DNA of 64,000 nt, from the NCBI GenBank assembly GCA_041497115.1, contig JBGQFW010000011.1, forward strand, positions 1-64,000, written 5' to 3'. Under the pieces are notes generated by a model, which searched no databases, was not told the DNA's origin, and worked only from the letters and a program-made list of their open reading frames with translations. The stretch comes from AR5 sp041497115. Lineage in GTDB: Bacteria > Methylomirabilota > Methylomirabilia > Rokubacteriales > CSP1-6. This document shows positions 24,605-33,151 of this stretch, in pieces. The translations under genes and the position numbers were made by a program. Position 1 is the first letter of the stretch. Each line of letters starts with the position of its first letter.

Positions 24605-25468
24605 CTACCCGCCGGGCGAGCCGGAGACGCCGCGCAGGCGCGGGTCGAACACGTCGCGGAGCGCGTCGCCCAGCATCTGGAAGCCGAAGACCGCCAGCGA
24701 GATCGCCGCGCCGGGGAACAGCGCCATCCACGGCGCGTAGTACATGAACGAGCGGCCCGAGCCCGAGAGCATCGAGCCCCAGGACGGGTACGGCGGCGGG
24801 ATGCCGAACCCCAGGAACGACAGCGCCGCCTCGGCCAGGATCACCTGGCCCAGGCCGATGGTGGCGAGGATGAGGATCGTCGCCATCACGTTGGGCAGCA
24901 CGTACACGGCCACGATGCGGGTGTGGCCGGCGCCGAGCGCGCGCGCCGCCTCGACGTAGGGGTTCGCCATCACCGACAGGGTCGCCCCCCGGATGACGCG
25001 CGACGCGCCGGCGGCGCCAAGGATGGAGAGCGCGAGGACGAGGTTGAACAACCCCGGGCCGAGCGCGGCGATCAGGGACAGGATGACGACGAGGGCGGGA
25101 AAGGAGATCCACGCGTCGACCACGCGCTGCACCGCGATGTCGTACGCGCCGCCGAGATAGGCGCTCGACACGCCGACGGCCGCCGCCATCACCGTGGCCA
25201 GGGCCACCGTCGCGAACCCGACGGTGACCGAGATCCGCGCGCCGTAGACCACCCGGCTCCAGATGTCGCGCGAGAGGTTGTCGGTCCCCATCCAGAACTG
25301 GGCGCTCGGCGACTTCATCCGGGCGCTCGCGATCGAGGCGTCGTAGGGATGCGGCGCGATCCGGTCGGCGAAGAGAGCCATGACCAGCAGGCCGAGCACG
25401 AGCACGCCGCCGATGGCGCCGAGCGGCTTGCGGCGGGCGAATACGAGCACGCGCCCGATCGACCGCAC
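24605..25468 (-). CDS. ABC transporter permease (DppC/OppC type)
   Basis: A 287-residue inner-membrane permease of the peptide/nickel importer family. It has an N-terminal helix before a periplasmic FWMGTDNLSRDIWSR stretch, five further helices and the cytoplasmic EAA loop in EAARALGAGHTRIVAVYVLPN (two pieces). GTG start two bases after the partner permease stop. It forms an importer with the adjacent DppB-type permease and binding protein; no ATPase gene is nearby. Confidence 0.92.
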   Translation of the reverse strand: MRSIGRVLVFARRKPLGAIGGVLVLGLLVMALFADRIAPHPYDASIASARMKSPSAQFWMGTDNLSRDIWSRVVYGARISVTVGFATVALATVMAAAVGVSSAYLGGAYDIAVQRVVDAWISFPALVVILSLIAALGPGLFNLVLALSILGAAGASRVIRGATLSVMANPYVEAARALGAGHTRIVAVYVLPNVMATILILATIGLGQVILAEAALSFLGFGIPPPYPSWGSMLSGSGRSFMYYAPWMALFPGAAISLAVFGFQMLGDALRDVFDPRLRGVSGSPGG

Positions 25469-25469
25469 G

Positions 25470-26411
25470 CTAGTAACGGATCCGCGGGTCGAGGAACGCG
25501 TACACGAGGTCCACCATGAGATTCGTCGCGACGATGATGACGACGATGACCAGGTTGATCCCCTGGATCACCGGATAGTCGCGCTGCACGATGGCGTCCA
25601 CGAGGAACTGCCCCATGCCCGGGATGCCGAAGATCGACTCGATGATCACGGTGCCGCCCGCGATGGCCGCCACCTGCAGGCCGAGCACGGTCACCACCGG
25701 GATCACCGCGTTCTTCAGCGCGTGCTTGAGCACGACCGCGCGCTCGCGAAGCCCCTTCGCCCAGGCCGTCCGCACGTAGTCGTGGCGCAGCACCTCGAGC
25801 AGCATGCCGCGCGTGAGCCGCATGATCCCGGCCGCCGAGGCGAGGCCGAGGATCACCGCCGGCAGGACCAGCTGGACCACGAACGCGAGGGGATTCGTCG
25901 TGAACGTCACGAACCCCACGCGCGGCGTCCAGCCCCACCAGATCGCCGGCAGCAGGGTCACCAGGATGGCCACGACGAAGGCGGGGACCGACAGGCCGAA
26001 CACCGCCGCGCTCCGGGCGAAGAAGTCCAGCACGCCGTCCTGGCGGACGGCGGCGATGACGCCGACGGGGATGCCGATCGCGACGGCCACCGCCAGCGCC
26101 ATCAGGCCGAGCGTCGCCGTCACCGGCAGCCGCCGCACCAGCTCGGAGAGGACGGGCTGGCGCGTCCACAGCGACTCGCCGAAGTTGCCGCGCACGATCG
26201 CGCCCACCCACTCGACGTACTGCACGGGGATCGGCCGGTTCAGGCCGAGCTTCGCGCGGAGGTCCTCGAGGTCCTTGCCGTACGCCTTCTCCTCCAGCAT
26301 GAGCTGGACGACGTCGCCGGGGATCAGCCGCGGCAGCGTGAAGACGATGAGCGAGGCGATCAGGAGCGAGGGCAGCGCGACCAGCAGCCGGCGGAGGACG
26401 TAGTTACGCAC
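25470..26411 (-). CDS. ABC transporter permease (DppB/OppB type)
   Basis: A 313-residue permease with six hydrophobic segments. The N-terminal YVLRRLLVALPSLLIASLIV helix and GLNRPIPVQYVEW block are typical of DppB, and the EAA-like loop is RTAWAKGLRERAVVLKHALK, where the ATPase would dock. GTG start. It is the second gene after the substrate-binding protein in a three-gene operon. Confidence 0.92.
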   Translation of the reverse strand: MRNYVLRRLLVALPSLLIASLIVFTLPRLIPGDVVQLMLEEKAYGKDLEDLRAKLGLNRPIPVQYVEWVGAIVRGNFGESLWTRQPVLSELVRRLPVTATLGLMALAVAVAIGIPVGVIAAVRQDGVLDFFARSAAVFGLSVPAFVVAILVTLLPAIWWGWTPRVGFVTFTTNPLAFVVQLVLPAVILGLASAAGIMRLTRGMLLEVLRHDYVRTAWAKGLRERAVVLKHALKNAVIPVVTVLGLQVAAIAGGTVIIESIFGIPGMGQFLVDAIVQRDYPVIQGINLVIVVIIVATNLMVDLVYAFLDPRIRY

Positions 26412-26439
26412 CGGTGCCGGCCGCGCCCCGCGCCCTACC

Positions 26440-28077
26440 CTACTTGTCGATCCACGCGGCCATCAGGCGCCCGCCGTAGTCGAAGCCGTTGTTGGGCCCG
26501 TAGTTCTTGATGTGCGCGTCCCACGCCGACAGGATCTTGATCGAGCCGTCCACGCCGAACAGCGCCTGGTCGGCGAGGTAGCGCTGGATGTCGAAGACGA
26601 CCTGCCGGCGCTTGCCGACGTCCTGCGTGCGCCGCTGGAGCTTGATCATGTCGGTGAGCTTGGCGTCGTTGACACCCCAGACGTTGAGCGGCTGGCCGGG
26701 CATGTACCAGCGGTAGAAGTACGCCTCGGGATCGGCCCACGCGCCGCGCAGTCCGAGGAACATCGCGTCGAACTTCCCGAAGATGGTGCTGGTGATGAAC
26801 GCCCCGTACTCCTTGGGCTTGAGCGTGGCGTCGATGCCCGCCGCTTTCCAGTTCTTGAGCGTGATCTGCACGAAGTCGTCGAAGTCCGGCCCGTACACCA
26901 CCGGCGGCGACTCGACGGTCGTCTGGAACCCGTTCGGCAGGCCGGCCTCGGCCAGCAGCTTCTTGGCGTCGGCGGTGCTGTGCTCGTAGAGCTTGCGCCC
27001 CTCGGGGTTGAGCTGATCGATGGGAATCGACCACTCGGCGAACGCCGCCGGCACCGCCGGGTTCGGCGTCCAGTGCCCCTGCGAGAAGGCCAGCGACTCG
27101 AAGACCTCGGCGACGTTGCTCGCGCGCGAGAGCGCGCGCCGCACCCGCAGGTCGTTGAACGGCGGATTGGCGAGCTTGAAGCCGGTGGCACCGCTGGTGA
27201 ACCAGGTGTACTCGGCGGTCTGCAGCCCGGGCTTGCGCTGGCGGGCCACCGGCGCGTCGAGCCAGCGCACGGCGTGCTGGTACTCGGGGCCGAAGTCGGT
27301 CTTGCCGCTCAGCCACGTGGCCAGCCGCGAGGACGGGTCCTTGTCGATCAGCCACTCGACGCCGTCGGCGTACGGCAAGCCGGGAACGAAGTAGTCGGGG
27401 TGGCGCACGTAGACGATCTTGACGTTGGGCTCCCACCGCTCGAGCATCCACGGTCCGGTGCCGACGGCCGACTCGACCTTCTTGAGGTCGCCGAATTTCT
27501 CGACGCACTCCCTGGCGATGATCCAGGTCGAGGTCGAGGCGAGCAGGTCGAGGAACCAGGCGTTCGGCTCCTTGAGCGTGAACTTGACCGTGTACTTGTC
27601 GAGCGCCTCGATCCGATCGACGTACTCGAGCACCGGCTTGTTGGGGTTGCCGGTGATCGTGAGGAACCGCTCGTAGGTGTACTTGACGTCGTCGGCCGTC
27701 AGCTCGCGGCCGTTCACCGGCGGCTTGTTGTGCCAGCGCACGCCCTTGCGGAGCTTGAAGATGTAGGTCGTCTCGTTGGGCCGCGTCCACGACTCGGCCA
27801 GGTCGGGCTCGATCGGGTACGTCATCGGCTTGACCGACGGGCCGGCCTTGACCTTCACCAGGCGGCTGTAGACGAGCGAGAGCGGACACATCGTCACGAA
27901 CGAGAGCGTCTGGTGGGGATCGAAGTGCAGCGGGTCCGCCTGGAACGTCAGGCGGAGCGTGCCCCCGCGCTTCGGGGTCTGCGCCTCGGCGGCCGGCACG
28001 ACGAGCTGGGGACCGGTCGCGGCGATGGCGAGTGCGGCGCCACCGGCCTTCAGCACATCACGACGGGAGAAATCCAT
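26440..28077 (-). CDS. ABC transporter substrate-binding protein (family 5, peptide/nickel type)
   Basis: A 545-residue exported binding protein. The N-terminus SRRDVLKAGGAALAIAATG carries a Tat-like twin-Arg motif, and cleavage is likely after AEA. FDPHQTLSF, LRKGVRWHNKPPVNG and the AEAGLPNGF block are family-5 hallmarks. It delivers short peptides or other organic ligands to the two permeases downstream. The ligand cannot be inferred, since family 5 also binds nickel, heme and glycosides. Confidence 0.92.
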   Translation of the reverse strand: MDFSRRDVLKAGGAALAIAATGPQLVVPAAEAQTPKRGGTLRLTFQADPLHFDPHQTLSFVTMCPLSLVYSRLVKVKAGPSVKPMTYPIEPDLAESWTRPNETTYIFKLRKGVRWHNKPPVNGRELTADDVKYTYERFLTITGNPNKPVLEYVDRIEALDKYTVKFTLKEPNAWFLDLLASTSTWIIARECVEKFGDLKKVESAVGTGPWMLERWEPNVKIVYVRHPDYFVPGLPYADGVEWLIDKDPSSRLATWLSGKTDFGPEYQHAVRWLDAPVARQRKPGLQTAEYTWFTSGATGFKLANPPFNDLRVRRALSRASNVAEVFESLAFSQGHWTPNPAVPAAFAEWSIPIDQLNPEGRKLYEHSTADAKKLLAEAGLPNGFQTTVESPPVVYGPDFDDFVQITLKNWKAAGIDATLKPKEYGAFITSTIFGKFDAMFLGLRGAWADPEAYFYRWYMPGQPLNVWGVNDAKLTDMIKLQRRTQDVGKRRQVVFDIQRYLADQALFGVDGSIKILSAWDAHIKNYGPNNGFDYGGRLMAAWIDK

Positions 28078-28095
28078 GACGTCCTCCTTGACGTG

Positions 28096-29157
28096 TCAGC
28101 GCGCGGTGAGATCGGCCCAGAGACGCTCGGCGCCGCGCGCGGCGACCGCCCGCCCCAACGTGTCCGCCCAGCGGCTCTCGCTGCCGAACTCCGCGCGCCA
28201 CGACCACAGCCGGCGCGTGGCGAAGTGCAGCGAGTGCTCATAGGTGAAGCCGATGGCGCCGTGCACCTGGTGGGCGATGCCGGCGCCGAGCCCGGCCGCC
28301 TCGCCGGCGCGGATCTTGGCGGCGGCCACCGCGAAGCGCGGCTCGCCGCGGTCGGCGGCGACGAAGGCGTGCTCGGCGGCGATGCCCGCCGCCGCCACGT
28401 GGCCGGCCAGCAGCGCGAGGTTGTGCTGGATCGCCTGGAAGTTGCCGATCGGCCGGCCGAACTGCTTGCGCTCGGTGGCGTAGCGCACCGACTGCTCCAG
28501 CAGCGACTCGAGCGCGCCGGCCATCTGCGCGGCGCGAACGAGCGCGCCGTACAGGAGGACGGCGTCGGCGCCCGCGTGCGGCCCCGACGCGGCGGCGGCG
28601 ACGACCGGCGCGCCGTCGAAGACAAGCGTGTCGCGCGGCTCCAGCGCCAGGTTGCGATCGGCGGTGACGCGCGCGGCGCCCTTGCCGACCAGCGCGATCA
28701 TCGGCGCGCCGTCCGCCTCCGCCACCGCGACGACGTGGCCGGCGGCCGCGCCCCACGGCACGCGCGCGGCGGTGCCGGAGAGGCGCCAGCCGCCGCCCGC
28801 CCGCGCAAGGCGCAGCCGCTCCTCGCGCTGCACAGGCGCCAGCGTGAGCGGCCCCAGCGGCACATCGAGGCCGGCTTGGCCGAGCAGCCAGCCGCCGACG
28901 ATCGTCTCGGCCAGCGGCACCGGCGCCGCCGCCTTGCCTGCCGCGCGCACCACGACGTGGGCGTCCGCCCACGCGCCGCCGGCGCCGCCCTGCGCCTCGG
29001 GCACGAGCGGCAGCGTGAGGCCGCCTTCCTCCAGCGCGCGCCAGAGCTTGTCGGGCCAGACGCCCTTCTCGGCCGACTCGATCAGCTCCTTGGTGACAAG
29101 GTCGCCGAAGAGCCGGGTGACCGTGTCGGCAAGCAGCCGGCCAAGCTCACCGCTCAT
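28096..29157 (-). CDS. Acyl-CoA dehydrogenase family protein (short form)
   Basis: A 353-residue flavoprotein of the acyl-CoA dehydrogenase superfamily, somewhat shorter than the usual 380. It keeps the N-terminal helices, the FAD-binding region near VRYATERKQFGRPIGNFQAIQ (two parts, near 240) and the C-terminal VHGAIGFTYEHSLHF. The usual catalytic Glu is not obvious, and the mid-domain is degenerate, so it may be the non-catalytic partner of a two-subunit dehydrogenase as in steroid side-chain FadE pairs. The start ATG is 10 bases after a palindromic repeat, with no normal ribosome site. Confidence 0.82.
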   Translation of the reverse strand: MSGELGRLLADTVTRLFGDLVTKELIESAEKGVWPDKLWRALEEGGLTLPLVPEAQGGAGGAWADAHVVVRAAGKAAAPVPLAETIVGGWLLGQAGLDVPLGPLTLAPVQREERLRLARAGGGWRLSGTAARVPWGAAAGHVVAVAEADGAPMIALVGKGAARVTADRNLALEPRDTLVFDGAPVVAAAASGPHAGADAVLLYGALVRAAQMAGALESLLEQSVRYATERKQFGRPIGNFQAIQHNLALLAGHVAAAGIAAEHAFVAADRGEPRFAVAAAKIRAGEAAGLGAGIAHQVHGAIGFTYEHSLHFATRRLWSWRAEFGSESRWADTLGRAVAARGAERLWADLTAR

Positions 29158-29167
29158 CTGTCGGAGC

Positions 29168-29200
29168 GGGGGGCCCCGACATGGCCCCCCACACCCCCCA
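29168..29200 (-). repeat. G-rich palindromic repeat, copy C
   Basis: On the minus strand it reads TTGGGGGGTGTGGGGGG then CCATGTCGGGGCCCCCC, with arms GGGGGGCC and GGCCCCCC around a seven-base loop. It matches the copy near 9.3 kb over about 70 bases, including a neighbouring CGGGTTTCCCG hairpin and a CTCCGA block. It occupies the ribosome-binding position of the downstream acyl-CoA dehydrogenase gene. Confidence 0.75.
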
Positions 29201-29251
29201 AGGCTCGGAGCGCCCCGGGAAACCCGTGACGCTCCTCGATCACCCGCGTGC

Positions 29252-30400
29252 TCATCGCAGCCCCAGCCCGCGCGCGATGATGCCGCGCAGCACCTCACGG
29301 GTGCCGCCGCGCAGGGAGAAGGAGGGCGCGCGCTGCACGAGGAAGCCGAGCGTCTGCTGCAGGTCGCTGGCGCTGTCGATCGTCGGCTCGAGGTCCACCA
29401 GCGCGTGCACGATCTCCGGCACCGACTGCTCGAACACCGTGCCCACGTCCTTGACCACCGCCGCCTCGAGGTTGGGGTTCTGGCCGGCCTGCAGCATGCC
29501 GGCGACCGAGAGCGACATCTGGCGCAGCGTGGTGAGCTGGGCGGCGAGCCGCCCCACCACCTCGGCCGCGCGCGGGCTCGGGTCGGGGCCGACGTGCTGG
29601 ATGAGCTCGAAGATCAGCGCGATGCTCGAGAGGTAGCGCTCGGGGCCGCTGCGCTCGAAGGCCAGCTCGGTCGTCACCTGCTTCCAGCCGTCGCCCTCGC
29701 CGCCCACGCGCATGTCCTCGGGCACGAAGGCGTCCTGGAAGACGACCTCGTTGAAATGATGCGCGCCGGCCAGGTCGATGATCGGCCGGATCGTGATACC
29801 GGGGGTCGTGAGATCCACCAGGAACTGCGAGAGTCCCTCGTGCTTCTTGTCGGGCACGACGGCGGTGCGGAACAGCGCGATGGCGTGGTTGCTGCGGTGG
29901 GCGTTGCTGGTCCACACCTTGGTGCCGTTGACGACGTAGCCGCCGTCCCGGCGCACCGCCCGGGTGCGGATCGAGGCGAGGTCGGAGCCCGAGTCGGGCT
30001 CGCTCATGCCGATGGCGAAGTAGGACTCGCCGCGCACGATCGCCGGCAGGAAGCGCTCGCGCTGGGCCTCGGTGCCGAAGCGCAGCAGCAGCGGCCCGCT
30101 CTGGCGCTCGGCCACCCAGTGCGCGCCGGCCGGCGCGCCCGCCGCCAGCAATTCCTCCAGCAGCACGTAGCGCTCGAGGAACGAGCGCTCCTGGCCGCCG
30201 TAGCGCTTGGGCCAGGTGAGGCCGATCCAGCCGCGCGCGCCGAGCTTGCGGCTGAACTCCGGGTCGAAGCCGCCCCACGAGTGCGCGCGGTGCACCGAGG
30301 TGCGGTCGCCCATCGCCTGGCGCAGGAACGCGCGGACCTCGTCGCGGAACGCCTCGGCCTCCGGCGGCAGGTCCTTCAGGTCGAAGTGGAACACACTCAT
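29252..30400 (-). CDS. Acyl-CoA dehydrogenase
   Basis: A 382-residue FAD enzyme that introduces an alpha,beta double bond into acyl-CoA. Blocks seen are WPKRYGGQERSFLERYVLLE (near 73-92), AIGMSEPDSGSDLASIRTRA (near 140-159), the strand GYVVNGTKVWTSNAH and the C-terminal GGTREVLRGIIARGLGLR. The upstream open frame is ignored in favour of MSVFHFDL. It is the first of two dehydrogenase genes on this strand, probably a heterodimer with the shorter one downstream. A repeat lies between the two. Confidence 0.9.
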   Translation of the reverse strand: MSVFHFDLKDLPPEAEAFRDEVRAFLRQAMGDRTSVHRAHSWGGFDPEFSRKLGARGWIGLTWPKRYGGQERSFLERYVLLEELLAAGAPAGAHWVAERQSGPLLLRFGTEAQRERFLPAIVRGESYFAIGMSEPDSGSDLASIRTRAVRRDGGYVVNGTKVWTSNAHRSNHAIALFRTAVVPDKKHEGLSQFLVDLTTPGITIRPIIDLAGAHHFNEVVFQDAFVPEDMRVGGEGDGWKQVTTELAFERSGPERYLSSIALIFELIQHVGPDPSPRAAEVVGRLAAQLTTLRQMSLSVAGMLQAGQNPNLEAAVVKDVGTVFEQSVPEIVHALVDLEPTIDSASDLQQTLGFLVQRAPSFSLRGGTREVLRGIIARGLGLR

Positions 30401-30458
30401 GGTGCGGCTTGCATTATCACAGCCCCCGCGCCCCCGCAACATCGGGTAAGATGTCGCC

Positions 30459-30770
30459 GTGCTCGCGCGTCGCCTCGTGACGGTTTTCGTGGCCGTGTAC
30501 CTGCTGCTCGACTTCTCCCTGCCGATGGTCCGCGGAGCCTTCGAGTTCGATCCCGACGAGTCGGTGGACTGCGCCCGGATCGAGCCGGTCGGGAACACCG
30601 TCCCCGCGCCGCTCCCCGCGCCCATTGCGACCACACCGCGCTGCCGCGAGAGAATCGTCGTCCGCCCCGTCCGCGTTTCGCTCGCGCTCGTCGTCGCCGA
30701 GCCCGCCGGCGTCGCGCGCGACCATCTCCGTGCCGCCGCCGATTCGCCGCCGCCCTCCGAAGACCACTAA
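30459..30770 (+). CDS. Small exported hypothetical protein
   Basis: 103 residues from a GTG start. A hydrophobic N-terminal segment (about 5-25) resembles a signal peptide, followed by FEFDPDESVDCARIEPVG and a Pro/Ala- and Arg-rich tail. No family is recognised. It is divergent from the acyl-CoA dehydrogenase gene and 77 bases before the sulfotransferase gene. It could be a chance frame, but the signal-peptide-like start and position favour a real gene. Confidence 0.5.
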   Translation: MLARRLVTVFVAVYLLLDFSLPMVRGAFEFDPDESVDCARIEPVGNTVPAPLPAPIATTPRCRERIVVRPVRVSLALVVAEPAGVARDHLRAAADSPPPSEDH

Positions 30771-30847
30771 CCGCGCCGTCCCTCACGCCACCCGCGTCCT
30801 GTCGTCGAGGTCGCAGTCTGGATGTGCCATGTCCGAGGGAGGGCCGC

Positions 30848-31714
30848 ATGCACGGTGCGATCGAGGAGGTGCCGGCGAACGTCCGAGAGGTGGCGTCCCG
30901 CGTCCAGACGCTGTTCTTCATCCACGTGCCCAAGACCGCGGGCACGTACCTCACGAGGGTGGCGCTGCGGCGCGTGCTCGCGGTGCTGCCGGCGCCGCGC
31001 CGGAGGCGCCTCGCCCGGCTCGCCCGGGTTCTGCGATTCGGCCCCGCCGCGCCTCCGCGCGGCACCGTCTACACCTGCGCCCATGCGGTGTGCGCGGCGA
31101 AGACGCTGGGCATCGCGCCCTATCACCGGGCGTGGACGCAGACGTGCGCGGGATACCCGGAGCTTCGGAGCTCGCTGGTCTTCGCGGTCGTGCGCAATCC
31201 GTTCGACCTGCTGCTGAGCATGTACCGCTACGGCTTCCCGTACCGACGGCCCCGACCGGACAAGCCGAAGGCGGCGCTCGACGCCTTCGGGTTCCCGTTC
31301 ACGTCCTTCGCGGACTTCGTCAGGGCGTACTGCGATCGGGACTACCCGTGGATCATCGCCCCCCACCATCGTTTCCTGTTCTTTCAGCTCTTCGACGACG
31401 AGGGACGGTGCGTCCCCCACGTCCTCCTGCGGACGGAGCGTCTCGACGAGGGCCTCGGGCGGATCCTGCGCCTCTTCGGGGTCGAGCCGGTCGTCTCGTC
31501 GGACCGCGTGAACCCCTCGGCGCCCCCGGGAGAGCCGGACTATCGAAGCTTCTACACCGACGAGCTGCGTCGATTGGTGGAGGAGAAGTGCCGGCGGGAG
31601 CTGCAGGCGTTCGGCTACTCCTTCGACGGGCCCGACGCGCGCGTGATGATCGATCCGCGCCACGTGCGGTACAACCCGCACACGGACCAAATGACGCTCG
31701 AGACCGACGCCTGA
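30848..31714 (+). CDS. Sulfotransferase family protein
   Basis: A 288-residue PAPS-dependent sulfotransferase-fold protein (Sulfotransfer_2-like). The 5'-phosphosulfate loop is FFIHVPKTAGTYLTR (near 23-37), and the 3'-phosphate-binding region is FAVVRNPFDLLLSMYRY (near 113-129). FHVP-type loops with PKTAG are typical of carbohydrate and heparan-like sulfotransferases. The substrate is unknown. Codon use is somewhat less GC-extreme than in the flanking catabolic genes, a hint of transfer. Confidence 0.85.
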   Translation: MHGAIEEVPANVREVASRVQTLFFIHVPKTAGTYLTRVALRRVLAVLPAPRRRRLARLARVLRFGPAAPPRGTVYTCAHAVCAAKTLGIAPYHRAWTQTCAGYPELRSSLVFAVVRNPFDLLLSMYRYGFPYRRPRPDKPKAALDAFGFPFTSFADFVRAYCDRDYPWIIAPHHRFLFFQLFDDEGRCVPHVLLRTERLDEGLGRILRLFGVEPVVSSDRVNPSAPPGEPDYRSFYTDELRRLVEEKCRRELQAFGYSFDGPDARVMIDPRHVRYNPHTDQMTLETDA

Positions 31715-31727
31715 CGCGCGCCGCCGG

Positions 31728-32024
31728 TCAGCGGCCGAAGAAGCCGCCGCGCGGGCGGGCGTGGGCGTGGAAGTGGTCGGGGATGTTGCGCATGTGACCG
31801 TCCAGCCAGAACTCGCCGAGCCGCGCCGCCGCCACCTCGCGCAGCCGAAGCTGCATGTGGCGCAGGTCCTCGTCGGGGGGCGTCACGCCGTGCCAGCGCC
31901 AGACCACCATCGGCACCTCGCAGATCTCGCACTCCGCGATCCAGCACACGTCGTCCTCGTGGAACCACTCGGTCAGCTTCGCCGCCCGGCAGAGATCGCA
32001 CCCCTCGACCTTGACCCCCGTCAA
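31728..32024 (-). CDS. Small cysteine-rich (zinc-binding?) protein of unknown function
   Basis: 98 residues from a TTG codon that overlaps the preceding oxidase stop as TTGA, with GGAGG upstream. It holds CDLC (near residue 9-12) and CEIC (near 33-36), a likely zinc site, then VPMVVWRWHG and a His-rich end HMRNIPDHFHAHARPRGG. The end recalls HIT-type histidine clusters, but I do not recognise the family. Translational coupling suggests a job linked to the alpha-hydroxyacid oxidase. Confidence 0.7.
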   Translation of the reverse strand: MTGVKVEGCDLCRAAKLTEWFHEDDVCWIAECEICEVPMVVWRWHGVTPPDEDLRHMQLRLREVAAARLGEFWLDGHMRNIPDHFHAHARPRGGFFGR

Positions 32025-33106
32025 TAATCCGCCCCCTCCAGGAGCGGGAACGCGCTCGTCACGTGCGGCAGCGCCACCGGCGGCGCCGCGTGCAGGCAGG
32101 AGGCGTCCAGCGCGGCCAGGCGGTCGGCGCCGAGCAGCGTCAGGGCGATGCGGATCTCGTCCTCCATCAGCTCGAGCATGCGCACGCAGCCGGCGGCGCC
32201 GGCGGCGGCCAGGCCGAAGCACGGCATGCGACCCATGCCGACCAGGTCGGCGCCCAGCGCGATCGCCTTCACCACGTCGGTCCCGCGCTGGAAGCAGCCG
32301 TCCACGATGATCCGCGCCCGCTTGTCGACGGCCCGCACCACCTCGGGCAGCACGTCGAGCGAGCCGCGCCCCTGGTCGAGCTGGCGCCCGCCGTGGTTGG
32401 AGACGTAGACGACGTCCACGCCGTGCTCGCAGGCGAGCGCGGCGTCCTCCGCCGTGGCGATGCCCTTGAGGATGAGCGGCACGGGGTGCGTGTCCTTGAA
32501 GCGCTTGACGTGATCCCAGGTGAGGCCGGCCTGGTAGTCGAAGCCGGTGGCGCGCGCGCGCCAGGGCTTCACGAAGCGCCGCGCCAGGTCGCGCTCGCGC
32601 CGGCTGTAGGAGGCGGTGTCCACCGTGAGGCAGAAGCCGGTGTAGCCGTGGTCGCGGGCGCGGCGCACGTGGTCGTCCACGAAGGCGTCGTCGCCCCGCA
32701 CGTAGAGCTGGAAGATGCGGAAGTTGTCGGCGGCCTTGGCGACCGCCTCCAGCCCCGGGTTGCAGACCGAGGACAGCATCTGGGGCACGCCGAACTCGGC
32801 CGAGGCCTGGGCGGCGGTGGCGCCGCCGCCCGGCGTGAAGCTCTCGATCGAGCCGATCGGCGCCAGCATCACCGGAATGCGGATCGGCTTGCCGAGGAAG
32901 CTGCTGGTGGCGTCCACCTTGGCCACGTTGCGCAGCACGCGCGGCCGGAAGGCCAGCGAGTCGATGGCCAGCCGGTTGCGGCGCAGCGTCGTCTCCGTCT
33001 CGGCGCCGCCGACCAGGTAATCCCACGGCCCCGGCGCCAGCGTGGCGCGCGCGGCCCGCACGATCTCGTGCAGCGTCTGGTAACGATCGTCCAAGCCTGA
33101 GCTCAT
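32021..33106 (-). CDS. Alpha-hydroxy-acid oxidizing protein (FMN-dependent)
   Basis: A 361-residue FMN enzyme of the L-lactate dehydrogenase/glycolate oxidase family, oxidising an L-2-hydroxy acid to the keto acid. The active-site segment VYVSNHGGRQLDQG (near 228-241) contains the catalytic His and substrate-binding Arg. WDHVKRFKDTHPVPLILKG (near 180) supplies the Lys for FMN, and IIVDGCFQRGTDVVKAIALG follows. The N-terminal LRRNRLAIDSLAFRPRVL is typical. It is co-translated with a small cysteine-rich protein and divergent from the CoA-transferase. Confidence 0.92.
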   Translation of the reverse strand: MSSGLDDRYQTLHEIVRAARATLAPGPWDYLVGGAETETTLRRNRLAIDSLAFRPRVLRNVAKVDATSSFLGKPIRIPVMLAPIGSIESFTPGGGATAAQASAEFGVPQMLSSVCNPGLEAVAKAADNFRIFQLYVRGDDAFVDDHVRRARDHGYTGFCLTVDTASYSRRERDLARRFVKPWRARATGFDYQAGLTWDHVKRFKDTHPVPLILKGIATAEDAALACEHGVDVVYVSNHGGRQLDQGRGSLDVLPEVVRAVDKRARIIVDGCFQRGTDVVKAIALGADLVGMGRMPCFGLAAAGAAGCVRMLELMEDEIRIALTLLGADRLAALDASCLHAAPPVALPHVTSAFPLLEGADY

Positions 33107-33151
33107 GGCGCGGAGGATAGCAGATTCCCGTCGGTGCTACGCTAGCCGGGC

